A stretch of DNA of 22,875 nt from Actinomycetota bacterium (lineage in GTDB: Bacteria > Actinomycetota > Acidimicrobiia > IMCC26256 > PALSA-610): assembly GCA_005779345.1 (NCBI GenBank), contig SXJQ01000136.1, positions 1 to 22,875 on the forward strand, in the 5' to 3' direction. Numbering within the stretch: position 1 is the first letter of the stretch; each line of letters opens with the position of its first letter. The notes beneath the pieces were generated by a model that did no database searches, had not been told where the DNA came from, and was given only the letters and a program-made list of their open reading frames with translations. Positions 1 through 6,605 of the stretch are shown one piece after another. Made by a program: the position numbers and the translations under genes.

Positions 1-427
1 CGACGCCGAGCGGCTGCAACAGCGAGTGCACGTCGACGCCGCCCGCTGCCTGCTCGCTGTGCCCGCCCTTCAACAGGTTCGGGATGCCACACGCGAACTC
101 GACGTTCTCGAGCCCGCGCGCGACCTCGCCGCCGGCGTCGGAGAGCACCTTGCCGTGCTCGCTCGTGATGATCGCGGCGAGGTCGCCGCGGCGAGCGTCG
201 ATGAGTTCGCGGAGCTTGAACATGATCTCGGCACGACGCGACAGCGAGGTCGCTCGCCACGCGGGGAACGCGGCGGCCGCGGCGTCGACCGCGGCGTCGA
301 CCTCGGCGGCCGACGCCAGCGCGACCTCGGCGGTCTGGGCTCCGGTGGCGGGGTCGAAGACGGGCGCCGTGCGGCGCGAGGTGCCGGGCGTCGCGACGCC
401 GTTGATCCAGTGCGGGATGGTCTGCAT
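1..427 (-). CDS. mmsA: Methylmalonate-semialdehyde dehydrogenase (CoA-acylating), N-terminal part
   Basis: Partial: the gene runs off the left edge, leaving about 142 of roughly 500 codons. The translation begins MQTIPHWINGVATPG and contains FDPATGAQTAEVALAS, then SLSRRAEIMFKLRELID, SEHGKVLSDAGGEV and VEFACGIPNLLKGGHSEQ. The last segment is typical of the MmsA branch of the aldehyde dehydrogenase superfamily. The family oxidises malonate or methylmalonate semialdehyde to acetyl- or propionyl-CoA with NAD and CoA, in valine, inositol or beta-alanine breakdown. The catalytic Cys lies outside the window. The ATG is chosen because TACGAT sits 6 nt upstream (434-439). It is divergent from a MocR regulator, its probable regulator by position only. 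Confidence 0.88.
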   Translation of the reverse strand, partial: MQTIPHWINGVATPGTSRRTAPVFDPATGAQTAEVALASAAEVDAAVDAAAAAFPAWRATSLSRRAEIMFKLRELIDARRGDLAAIITSEHGKVLSDAGGEVARGLENVEFACGIPNLLKGGHSEQAAGGVDVHSLLQPLGV

Positions 428-433
428 GGCCCC

Positions 434-504
434 ATCGTAAATCGCACAGCACGACATGGACAATCTCTAGTTTGTTACCGAACAAAGATCCGACCGGATA
501 TCCT
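434..504. promoter_or_regulatory. Divergent mmsA/mocR promoter region with inverted repeat
   Basis: On the minus strand TTGTCC (463-458) and TACGAT (439-434) are 18 bp apart, and TACGAT ends 6 nt before the mmsA ATG. On the plus strand TATCCT (499-504) ends 7 nt before the mocR ATG. Between them lies a perfect inverted repeat TTTGTT-ACCG-AACAAA (471-486), the only A/T-rich block in the region. It is a candidate operator for the MocR protein. MocR proteins often bind direct repeats, so this assignment is a guess. Confidence 0.5.
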
Positions 505-511
505 GCTCGAC

Positions 512-1888
512 ATGTCGACCACGCGACCCGAGAGTCTGCTCGCCGCGGGGATCGTGACGACCGACCGTTCGGCGCGAGCGATCGCGGCCGCGGTCGGGCG
601 CGCGATCCGGTCGGGCACGCTCGCGCCAGGTGTCCGACTGCCGCCGGTCCGCTCGATCGCCCGGGATCTCGGCGTCAGCCCGACGACGGTGAGCGAGGCC
701 TGGCGCGAACTCGGGCGCATCGGCGCGATCGAGACGCGCGGTCGCAACGGCACCTTCGTGCGCGCGCCCGACCCGGTGCTCGGCCCGCGGCGGTATCGCC
801 GGGTCACCGGTGAGCGCGGTGCGTTCGGTCTCGACCTGTCGACCGGCACCCCCGATCCCGCGCTGCTGCCCGATCTCGCGCCGGCGCTCGGCCGTGCCGC
901 GGCGCGCGGCGAGCTGACGGCGAGCTACGCCGACGATCCCGTGCTCGCGGAACTCGGCGAGATCGTGCGGGCGCGCTGGCCGTTCGCGCCGGGCGCGCTC
1001 ACGGTCGTCGACGGAGCGATGGACGCGCTCGACCGCGTCCTGCGCGAGACGGTGCGGCTCGGCGATCGCGTCGTCGTCGAGGACCCGACGTTTCCGCCGT
1101 TGCTCGACCTGCTCGACGTGCTCGGTGCTGAAGCGATCCCCGTCGCGCTCGACCCGCGCGGCGTCGGTCCGAGTGCGCTGCGCGGCGCGCTTGCCGATGC
1201 GCGGCCGCGCGCCATGGTGCTCCAGCCGCGCGCGCAGAACCCGACGGGCGCGTCGCTCGACCGCGACCGCGTCGATGAACTCGCGGCGGTGCTGCGTGAT
1301 CACGACGACGTGCTCGTGATCGAAGACGACCACTCTGGCGACATCGCGTCGGCCGCGGTCGTCTCGGTCGGTCTCCACCTGCCCGACCGAACGGTGACGA
1401 TCCTCGGCTTCTCCAAGTCGCACGGTCCCGATCTCCGACTCGCGGCAATCGGGGGTGCTGCGGGCCCCGTCGAAGCAGTCGCGACCCGGCGTCAACTCGG
1501 ACCCGGCTGGTCGAGCCGGCTGCTCCAGGCGACCCTCGCCGACCTGCTCGCCGACCCCGTCGCGATTGCGTGTGTCGCGCGCGCCCGCGCCATCTATGCC
1601 GACCGGCGCCACCGCGTCGCGGCCGCGCTCGCCGACCGTGGCGTGGCGCTGCCCGAGGGAGACGGCTTCAATCTCTGGATCCCCGTCGCCGACGAGCAGC
1701 ACGCGCAGGTCGCGCTCGCGGCGCGGGGAATCGGCGTGGCACCGGGTGCGCCCTTTCGGGTTTCGTCCGAGGGTGGGAGCGGTGCCGTGCGGGTCACGGT
1801 CGCTCGGATCGAAGGTGGCGAGGCCGCCGACCTCGGCGCCGCGCTCGCTGCCGCCGCAGCACCGCCGGCATCGATCCGTCGGGCCTGA
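512..1888 (+). CDS. MocR/PdxR-type transcriptional regulator (GntR HTH plus aminotransferase-like domain)
   Basis: 458 aa. Residues about 20-80 form a GntR winged helix (AIAAAVGRAIRSGTLAPGVRLPPVRSIARDLGVSPTTVSEAW). Residues about 110-450 form a fold-type I aminotransferase-like domain with NPTGASL, EDDHSGD and the PLP-lysine motif GFSKSHGPDLRL (Lys302). This order defines the MocR family, whose members use PLP with an amino-acid or amine ligand to control transcription. The reading frame is open further upstream to position 26, but that stretch lies over mmsA. The ATG at 512 is preferred because TATCCT ends 7 nt upstream. It is divergent from mmsA, so control of semialdehyde or amino-acid catabolism is plausible but unproven. 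Confidence 0.88.
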   Translation: MSTTRPESLLAAGIVTTDRSARAIAAAVGRAIRSGTLAPGVRLPPVRSIARDLGVSPTTVSEAWRELGRIGAIETRGRNGTFVRAPDPVLGPRRYRRVTGERGAFGLDLSTGTPDPALLPDLAPALGRAAARGELTASYADDPVLAELGEIVRARWPFAPGALTVVDGAMDALDRVLRETVRLGDRVVVEDPTFPPLLDLLDVLGAEAIPVALDPRGVGPSALRGALADARPRAMVLQPRAQNPTGASLDRDRVDELAAVLRDHDDVLVIEDDHSGDIASAAVVSVGLHLPDRTVTILGFSKSHGPDLRLAAIGGAAGPVEAVATRRQLGPGWSSRLLQATLADLLADPVAIACVARARAIYADRRHRVAAALADRGVALPEGDGFNLWIPVADEQHAQVALAARGIGVAPGAPFRVSSEGGSGAVRVTVARIEGGEAADLGAALAAAAAPPASIRRA

Positions 1889-1890
1889 GC

Positions 1891-1896
1891 TAGCTT
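1891..1896 (+). promoter_or_regulatory. TANNNT -10 box of coaA
   Basis: TAGCTT lies 8 nt upstream of the GTG at 1905 and just after the mocR stop. It supports this GTG and a leaderless or near-leaderless transcript. Confidence 0.45.
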
Positions 1897-1904
1897 CGCC
1901 CGCC

Positions 1905-2894
1905 GTGTCGAGCCACGCGCGCCCGCAATCCGCACACCCGCAATCCCTGGGAACCGACGCGGCGAGTTCGTCGGCATACCTCGAGTTCGACCGGACGCAA
2001 TGGGGAGCGCTGCGCGCGAGCACCCCGTTGGCGCTCTCCGAGTCCGAACTCGCCGAACTCCGTGGCGTCAACGACCAGGTCGCGCTCGTCGAGGTCGAGC
2101 AGATCTTCCTGCCGCTGTCTCGCCTGCTCAACCTGCGGGTCGCGGCGACCCAACAACTCGCCGACGTCACGAGCACCTTCCTCGGTGCGCTCGCGCCGAA
2201 GGCCCCGTTCGTGATCGGGTTGGCCGGGAGCGTCGCTGTCGGCAAGAGCACCATCTCGCGCGTCCTCCAGGCCGTGCTCGCGCGGTGGCCCAACCACCCG
2301 CGCGTCGACCTCGTCACCACCGACGGGTTCCTCTTTCCCAACGCGACACTCGAGGCGCGCGGCTTGATGAGCCGCAAGGGATTCCCCGAGAGCTACGACG
2401 TGCGTCACCTCATCGAGTTCCTCGCCGAACTCAAGGCGGGTCGCACGGAGGTGCGGGCGCCGATCTATTCCCACCTCGTCTACGACGTGGTCGACGACGA
2501 GATCGTGGTGCGTCAGCCCGACATCGTGATCGTCGAGGGACTCAACGTGCTCCAGGTGCCGCCCGCTCGGACGACGAACGATCCGCAGCTCTTCGTCTCC
2601 GACTTCTTCGACTTCACGATCTATGTCGACGCGGCGGAGGGTGCGATCAAGGAGTGGTACGTGCAGCGGTTCTTCGCTCTGCGCGAGAGCGCGTTCAGTG
2701 ACCCCGATTCGTTCTTCCACCACTTCGCGGGGTTGACCGACGAACAGGCGCGCGCGGTCGCGGAGTCGATCTGGGAATCGATCAACGGAGTCAACCTGCG
2801 CGAGAACATCGCGCCGACCCGTTCACGAGCGCATCTGGTGCTGGAGAAGGGCGCGGATCACGCGGTCGAACGAGTGTTGCTCCGGCGTCACTGA
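1905..2894 (+). CDS. coaA: Type I pantothenate kinase
   Basis: 329 aa, the usual CoaA size. It contains the P-loop GSVAVGKST (Lys114), VDLVTTDGFLFPN, GFPESYDV, the segment YSHLVYDVV and IVEGLNVLQ, then SDFFDFTIYVDA, FHHFAGL and NLRENIAPTRSRAHLVLEKG. These are diagnostic of type I prokaryotic pantothenate kinase. The enzyme phosphorylates pantothenate with ATP, the first step of coenzyme A synthesis in the cytoplasm, and is commonly feedback-inhibited by CoA in studied members. The frame is open far upstream, through the mocR 3' half, but GTG 1905 gives a CoaA-like N-terminus and follows a -10 box. Its 3' end overlaps the convergent tetR gene by 7 bp. Confidence 0.93.
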   Translation: MSSHARPQSAHPQSLGTDAASSSAYLEFDRTQWGALRASTPLALSESELAELRGVNDQVALVEVEQIFLPLSRLLNLRVAATQQLADVTSTFLGALAPKAPFVIGLAGSVAVGKSTISRVLQAVLARWPNHPRVDLVTTDGFLFPNATLEARGLMSRKGFPESYDVRHLIEFLAELKAGRTEVRAPIYSHLVYDVVDDEIVVRQPDIVIVEGLNVLQVPPARTTNDPQLFVSDFFDFTIYVDAAEGAIKEWYVQRFFALRESAFSDPDSFFHHFAGLTDEQARAVAESIWESINGVNLRENIAPTRSRAHLVLEKGADHAVERVLLRRH

Positions 2895-3487
2895 CGGTGC
2901 GCGGGTTCGCCGGCGCGCACGCCGCGCAGGCCGAACCATGTGAGCTCGGAGAGCCAGCTCGCCAGGTGCTCGGGGTCGTCGAGTTCGCCGGTGTCGGCGA
3001 GGGCACGACGGCTCGTGGCTTCGGCGACCCCGACGATCGCGTTCGCGAGGACCGCGCGTTGTTCCGGCGGCACCGCGAGGTCGATCAGGGGCTCCACCGC
3101 CGTGACCGCGGCCGACAGCGTCCGTTCTGCGACCTCGGCGAACTCGGAGTCGTTGCGCACCGACGCGCCGAAGAGCAATCGGAACGACGAGGGATGAGCG
3201 GTCACCCAGCGGAAGTAGGCGGCGAATCCCTGTTCGACGCGTTCGCGGCCGGTCGACGCCGAACCGGTGGCGCGTCCGAGTTCGGCGAGCAATTGCGCGC
3301 CGACCGATTCGAGGAGCTCGACGTACAGCGCTCGCTTGGAGGGCCAGTGCTGATAGAGGACCGGCTTCGTGATGCCCGCCGCCGATGCGAGGTCGTCCAT
3401 CGACGTCGCGTGGAAACCGCGCTCCGCGAAGATGTCGCGCGCGACGTCGAGCAGTTGGAGACGACGTTGCTCGGCGGGGAGGCGCAT
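2888..3487 (-). CDS. TetR/AcrR family transcriptional regulator
   Basis: 199 aa. The N-terminal HTH (residues about 8-55) reads RLQLLDVARDIFAERGFHATSMDDLASAAGITKPVLYQHWPSK, a textbook TetR DNA-binding domain. The remaining alpha-helical part (FAAYFRWVTAHPSSFRLLFG, then WLSELTWFGLRG) is a TetR-type ligand domain of unknown ligand. TetR proteins usually repress their own or adjacent genes and release DNA when a small molecule binds. ATG 3487 directly precedes RLPAEQRR and has TAGTCT 9 nt upstream. It is convergent with coaA, with a 7-bp overlap at the stops. No clear operator palindrome was found in the 29-bp gap upstream. Confidence 0.88.
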   Translation of the reverse strand: MRLPAEQRRLQLLDVARDIFAERGFHATSMDDLASAAGITKPVLYQHWPSKRALYVELLESVGAQLLAELGRATGSASTGRERVEQGFAAYFRWVTAHPSSFRLLFGASVRNDSEFAEVAERTLSAAVTAVEPLIDLAVPPEQRAVLANAIVGVAEATSRRALADTGELDDPEHLASWLSELTWFGLRGVRAGEPAHRQ

Positions 3488-3496
3488 GAGACGGCG

Positions 3497-3502
3497 AGAC
3501 TA
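3497..3502 (-). promoter_or_regulatory. TANNNT -10 box of the tetR gene
   Basis: TAGTCT on the minus strand, 9 nt upstream of the ATG at 3487, within the 29-bp gap after the CGNR gene. Confidence 0.4.
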
Positions 3503-3516
3503 CCGGGAGGCCCAGG

Positions 3517-4095
3517 TCAACCGTCGTTCGCGCCTGCGGTGAGTCGACGTCGACGGCGGTACGACTTGGTCTTGGTCCGATTGCCGCAGACATCCATCGA
3601 GCACCATCGACGCGAACGATTCTTGGAGTGGTCGTAGAACGCCCAGAGGCAGTCCTCGGCCGGGCAGAGCTTGCAGCGACTCCACGTGCCGGTTGCCTGC
3701 GCGGTCGCGACGTCGATCAACAGTTGCGCGAGCACGTGGGTCACGCCCGAGCCGCGGGCATGGACGTGCGGCTGGCCGGCGGCGTCGAAGCCGATGCCCG
3801 CCTGGTATCGCTCGAGGCGTCGGTTCAGCTCGGCGTGCTCCTCGGCGGGGATCGCGAAGCCGGAGTGGGCGAGCAGTACACGACGGAGCACGTCGCGCAC
3901 TTCGATCGCCGCGGCGAGGTCGCGGCGGCTCACAAGCTGGTCGGCGGCGAGCCCGGCGTGCGCTCGGCACCACGCCCCGAGCGCGGCCGGGGAGGCGATC
4001 TCGTCGAGGGCGTCCTCGACGTCGAGGGTGTTCACGAACGCACGAACGAGCACGAGCTCGGCGGGGATGGCGTCGGATCGCGGCTTCCCGGACAT
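3517..4095 (-). CDS. CGNR zinc-finger / ABATE-domain regulator
   Basis: 192 aa. The C-terminal zinc finger has Cys141, Cys144, Cys165 and Cys170, with the namesake signature WCSMDVCGNRTKTKSYRRR, followed by a basic tail. The N-terminal 130 residues (LVRAFVNTLDVEDALDEIASPAALGAWC) match the ABATE-type domain that precedes CGNR fingers. The family is annotated as putative stress-related transcription regulators; ligands are unknown. An ATG three codons upstream (4104) is in frame, but 4095 is preferred because TACAGT ends exactly 7 nt before it. It is transcribed away from a compact divergent promoter that also faces a candidate 30-aa ORF. The closely following tetR gene may be co-transcribed. 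Confidence 0.87.
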   Translation of the reverse strand: MSGKPRSDAIPAELVLVRAFVNTLDVEDALDEIASPAALGAWCRAHAGLAADQLVSRRDLAAAIEVRDVLRRVLLAHSGFAIPAEEHAELNRRLERYQAGIGFDAAGQPHVHARGSGVTHVLAQLLIDVATAQATGTWSRCKLCPAEDCLWAFYDHSKNRSRRWCSMDVCGNRTKTKSYRRRRRLTAGANDG

Positions 4096-4102
4096 CGACA
4101 CC

Positions 4103-4150
4103 ACTGTACGTCGATCACCGGTTGCAATTCAATGGACACCGGTGTAGAGT
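4103..4150. promoter_or_regulatory. Back-to-back divergent promoters with two ACCGGT boxes
   Basis: Minus strand: TTGAAT (4132-4127), 18-bp spacer, TACAGT (4108-4103), then 7 nt to the CGNR start. Plus strand: TTGCAA (4122-4127), 17-bp spacer, TAGAGT (4145-4150). The two -35 boxes overlap in TTGCAATTCAA. ACCGGT occurs in the minus spacer (4117-4122) and in the plus spacer (4138-4143), 21 bp apart, or two helical turns. The second copy is part of the 10-bp palindrome ACACCGGTGT (4136-4145). This looks like one operator pair controlling both directions, possibly bound by the CGNR protein (inference). Confidence 0.5.
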
Positions 4151-4198
4151 TAATGCTGGTGTCGGGAGGTACCCGGCCAACCGAGAGTGTGATCCACC

Positions 4199-4291
4199 AT
4201 GCTGTTCTTGCTGTTCGACCAGGCCCGTTTCGAGACCGCGACCCGCGAACGTTCGCGCCGACGCTTCCTGCGGCGCCGTCCCCGCGGCTGA
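4199..4291 (+). CDS. Candidate 30-aa basic small protein
   Basis: ATG 4199 to TGA 4291. The peptide starts MLFLLFDQARFETATRERSR and ends in an Arg-rich tail (RRRFLRRRPRG), so it has a short hydrophobic head and a strongly basic end. I do not recognise it. Support: a plus-strand promoter with optimal 17-bp spacing lies about 50 bp upstream; third codon positions are almost all G or C, as in neighbouring genes; and the stop is one base from the convergent aldo/keto reductase stop, without overlap. Against: the Shine-Dalgarno is weak (GAGAG, 11 nt upstream). A competing GTG at 4159 opens a 58-codon frame with low GC at third positions, which I judge non-coding. Confidence 0.38.
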   Translation: MLFLLFDQARFETATRERSRRRFLRRRPRG

Positions 4292-4292
4292 C

Positions 4293-5300
4293 TCAGACGC
4301 TCGACTTCAGCGGCATCACGAAGCGGTCGTCGTGATCGAAGTTGCGGACGTAGAGCTCGTCGAGTGAGCGTGCCTCGGCCGCAGTGAGCGGGAAGTCGGA
4401 GGCGGCCGCGTACTCCCGGATCTCCTCGACGCTCACCACGGTCGGGAGCACGTTCGCGAACGCCGGGTTCGCCAGGATGCCGGCGACGGCTGCCTGGCCC
4501 ATCGTGCGACCCGTCTCGGGCGCCCACAGGAACGAGAGCGTCGCGGCCTTCTCGAAATTGTCGAGCATGTTGTCGTGGTTCCGGTGCGCCCGGTGATCGC
4601 CCTTCGGGAACCTCGTTTCGGGGGTGACCTTTCCCGACAGCGTGTCGCTCGCGTGCGGCACGCGGGAGATGAGGTGACATTCGCCGCGTTGGACGCGCTC
4701 GCGCGCCGCGAAAGTGCGGCCGGGCTCCTGCTCGATGATGTTGAAGACGGTCTGGAGCGACACGATCGGGCGGTCGTCGATCGCCTGCTCGCCCTCGGTC
4801 ACCCAACCGATCGCGGGGCCGAGCGCGACGCCGATCTCGCGGATCTTGCCTTCGGCCCGGAGGTCGAGGAGCGTTTCCCAGAGGTCGTCGTCGGCGATCG
4901 GCTCGATGCGCGTGTTGTGCAACTGATAGAGATCGATGTGGTCGATGCCGAGCCGCTGAAGCGATTCGTCGCACTGGCGGCGAACCGCGACCGGTGAGAA
5001 GTCCTGGGGATGCTCGCGTTGACCGGCCGGGCGCGGCTTGCTCGTGTCGTAGCCGCACTTGGTGGTCAGGACGATGTCGTCGCGCCGCGTGCGCAACACA
5101 TCGGCGAGCATCGTCTCGCCGAGCGCGGCGTCGCCGTACACGGGCGCGGTGTCGATGAAGTTGATGCCGCACTCGAGCGCCGCGAGGATCATGGCGAGCG
5201 GGTCGTCGCAGCGGCCCCACCAGTCGCTGGCGAGCGACCAGGTTCCGAGCCCGACCTCGGAGACGAGCAGATCACTGGTACCGAGCTTGCGATAGCGCAT
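4293..5300 (-). CDS. Aldo/keto reductase
   Basis: 335 aa TIM-barrel NAD(P)H-dependent oxidoreductase. The catalytic tetrad is visible: Asp50 and Tyr55 in FIDTAPVYG, Lys81 in LTTKCGY, His128 in LYQLHN. The N-terminal motif RKLGTSDLLVSEVGLGTW is typical of the family branch that includes L-glyceraldehyde 3-phosphate reductase and the YhdN type. The middle (HLISRVPHASDTLSGK) and C-terminal segments fit that branch. The substrate cannot be inferred. The frame is open to 5339, but ATG 5300 begins the conserved MRYRKLGTS and has TACGAT 6 nt upstream. It stands alone, converging on the candidate 30-aa ORF. Confidence 0.88.
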   Translation of the reverse strand: MRYRKLGTSDLLVSEVGLGTWSLASDWWGRCDDPLAMILAALECGINFIDTAPVYGDAALGETMLADVLRTRRDDIVLTTKCGYDTSKPRPAGQREHPQDFSPVAVRRQCDESLQRLGIDHIDLYQLHNTRIEPIADDDLWETLLDLRAEGKIREIGVALGPAIGWVTEGEQAIDDRPIVSLQTVFNIIEQEPGRTFAARERVQRGECHLISRVPHASDTLSGKVTPETRFPKGDHRAHRNHDNMLDNFEKAATLSFLWAPETGRTMGQAAVAGILANPAFANVLPTVVSVEEIREYAAASDFPLTAAEARSLDELYVRNFDHDDRFVMPLKSSV

Positions 5301-5306
5301 CGCCGG

Positions 5307-5312
5307 ATCGTA
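5307..5312 (-). promoter_or_regulatory. TANNNT -10 box of the aldo/keto reductase gene
   Basis: TACGAT on the minus strand ends 6 nt before the ATG at 5300. No good -35 hexamer is visible. Confidence 0.45.
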
Positions 5313-5346
5313 CGCCCGGTCGTGTCCGCGAGGCCGCAACGAAGCC

Positions 5347-5362
5347 CGGGACGAAGGTCCCG
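5347..5362 (-). terminator. Possible hairpin terminator after the folP-like operon
   Basis: A perfect 6-bp stem CGGGAC/GTCCCG encloses a 4-nt loop (GAAG on plus, CTTC on minus). It lies about 75 bp past the last stop of the minus-strand operon. There is no T tract, so termination is only a possibility. The rest of the 136-bp gap (5301-5436) shows only G+C-rich sequence and the aldo/keto reductase -10 box. Confidence 0.25.
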
Positions 5363-5436
5363 AACGCTGCTCGGTCGGAGCCGGTCGGCCGCCGGTGTTC
5401 GGCCGTCGCTGTACGGCCCTCGGTGTGCGGCGATCG

Positions 5437-5697
5437 TCAGTGGCGGCGGGCCTCGCCCCGGTCGGCTCGTTCGGCGGCGCGCACCCCGTAGCCGAGCACG
5501 ATCGGCACCGGCAGGATCACGCACGCGCCTGCCAGGCCGACGGCCGCGACAGTGACCGTCCACGGAGGGAAGTCGGCGATCGCTCCCACGACGAACGCGA
5601 CGATCGCCGCCGACAGGAACAGATAGCCGACCCGCTTGGCGCGCTGCACGATCGTCGCGATCCGCGCCCGTCGGACCACGACCGGGTCGATGTTCAT
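5437..5697 (-). CDS. Small two-TM membrane protein
   Basis: 86 aa, MNIDPVVVRRARIATI at the N-terminus. A basic cytoplasmic start (VVVRRARIATIVQRAKRVG) is followed by two hydrophobic helices, YLFLSAAIVAFVVGAIAD (about 25-42) and WTVTVAAVGLAGACVIL with PVPIVLGYGV (about 46-72), and a charged tail (RAAERADRGEARRH). I do not recognise a named family. The start is fixed by the ATGA overlap with the upstream folP-like gene (5694-5697), which indicates translational coupling. It is the third gene of a glycosyltransferase, DHPS-like, membrane-protein operon. The frame is open far upstream, but that part is antisense or out of frame to the folP-like gene. Confidence 0.7.
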   Translation of the reverse strand: MNIDPVVVRRARIATIVQRAKRVGYLFLSAAIVAFVVGAIADFPPWTVTVAAVGLAGACVILPVPIVLGYGVRAAERADRGEARRH

Positions 5698-6605
5698 GGG
5701 TTTCGGGCCTGCCACTTGATCGCATCGGGGAGCCGGAGATCGGGGTCGATCGGCATGCGTCCCTCGAGCGCGTCGAGCACGGTGAGGAACTCGCGTACCT
5801 CGGCCACGTCGTGGACCCGCAGGATGCTGCTGGGCGCGAGGGCGGTGGTGGCGGCGACCGCCGCGAGCGTTCCTGCGAGCCGCTCGCGCGGCGCACGTCC
5901 GGTCAGCGCGCCGATGAAGTCCTTGCGCGAGAGGGCGAGCAACACCGGTCGACCGCGCGCCACGAGCTGGGGGAGGGCGCGCAGCACCTCGATCGTTTGT
6001 GCGGGCGTCTTGGCGAAGTCGGGCCCCGGATCCAGGATGATCTGCTCGCGCAGCACGCCGTGGGCAGTGAGCGTCGCGACCCGATCGTCGAGGAACGACA
6101 CGACGTCGCCGACGACCCCGCCCGGACTCGCGTCGTAGAGATGGCGCGCGTCCTCTTTGTACTTGGGACGAAACCGCGTGTGCATCACCACGAACCCGAC
6201 GTGTGCGCGCGCGGCGAGCTCGGCGAGCTCGGCGTGCATCACGCCGGAGATGTCGTTGATGATGTCGACGCCGAGGTCGACCGCGACCTGCGCGACCGCG
6301 GGCTTGTAGGTATCGATCGAGACGAGACAGTTGCTCTCGCGGCGGATGCCTTCGAGCACCGGCGCGACCCGATCGATCTCCTCCTGATCGGAGATCTCGG
6401 GGACCCCGGTGATCGCCGATTGACCGCCGACATCGAGGACGGCGGCGCCGGCGGCGACGAGGCCCAGGGCGCGCTCGACCCGGGCATCGGTGTCTCGGTC
6501 GACGCCCCCGTCGGAGAACGAGTCGGGCGTCGCGTTCACGATTCCCATCACGAGCGGTCGGTCGATCGCGATCGATCGACCGCGGCACACCAACCGAGCG
6601 GTCAC
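5694..6605 (-). CDS. Dihydropteroate synthase-like protein (divergent FolP)
   Basis: 303 aa pterin-binding TIM barrel. Recognisable DHPS motifs: MGIVNATPDSFSDGG (20-34), VSIDTYKP (Asp98), INDISG (Asn117), VVMHTR, LDPGPDFAKT (Asp192), LALSRKDFIG (Lys228) and RVHD (His265). FolP condenses p-aminobenzoate with hydroxymethyl-dihydropterin diphosphate in folate synthesis. Oddity: loop 2, normally GGESTRPGA, here reads GGQSAITGVPEI, so the conserved Thr-Arg pair of the sulfonamide/pABA loop is absent, and DPGIGFGKT is replaced by DPGPDFAKT. It may be a paralogue without classical DHPS activity, as reported for mycobacterial FolP2, or a divergent true enzyme. The start is GTG, overlapping the glycosyltransferase stop by 4 bp (GTGA). 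Confidence 0.82.
   Translation of the reverse strand: MTARLVCRGRSIAIDRPLVMGIVNATPDSFSDGGVDRDTDARVERALGLVAAGAAVLDVGGQSAITGVPEISDQEEIDRVAPVLEGIRRESNCLVSIDTYKPAVAQVAVDLGVDIINDISGVMHAELAELAARAHVGFVVMHTRFRPKYKEDARHLYDASPGGVVGDVVSFLDDRVATLTAHGVLREQIILDPGPDFAKTPAQTIEVLRALPQLVARGRPVLLALSRKDFIGALTGRAPRERLAGTLAAVAATTALAPSSILRVHDVAEVREFLTVLDALEGRMPIDPDLRLPDAIKWQARNP

Noticed and set aside
26..511. N-terminal extension of the MocR frame upstream of 512
   Set aside because: It is antisense to mmsA, has no MocR homology, and the ATG at 512 has the -10 box and family-like N-terminus.
467..2377. A 636-codon open frame on the minus strand
   Set aside because: It is antisense to mocR and coaA, both recognised by motif; its composition is that of a shadow frame.
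2897..3637. Plus-strand 246-codon frame over the tetR gene
   Set aside because: It is antisense to a clear TetR HTH protein and has shadow-frame composition.
4159..4335. A 58-codon ORF starting at GTG 4159, 8 nt after TAGAGT
   Set aside because: Its third codon positions are poor in G/C, and it overlaps the 3' end of the aldo/keto reductase; the 30-codon ORF at 4199 fits coding bias better.
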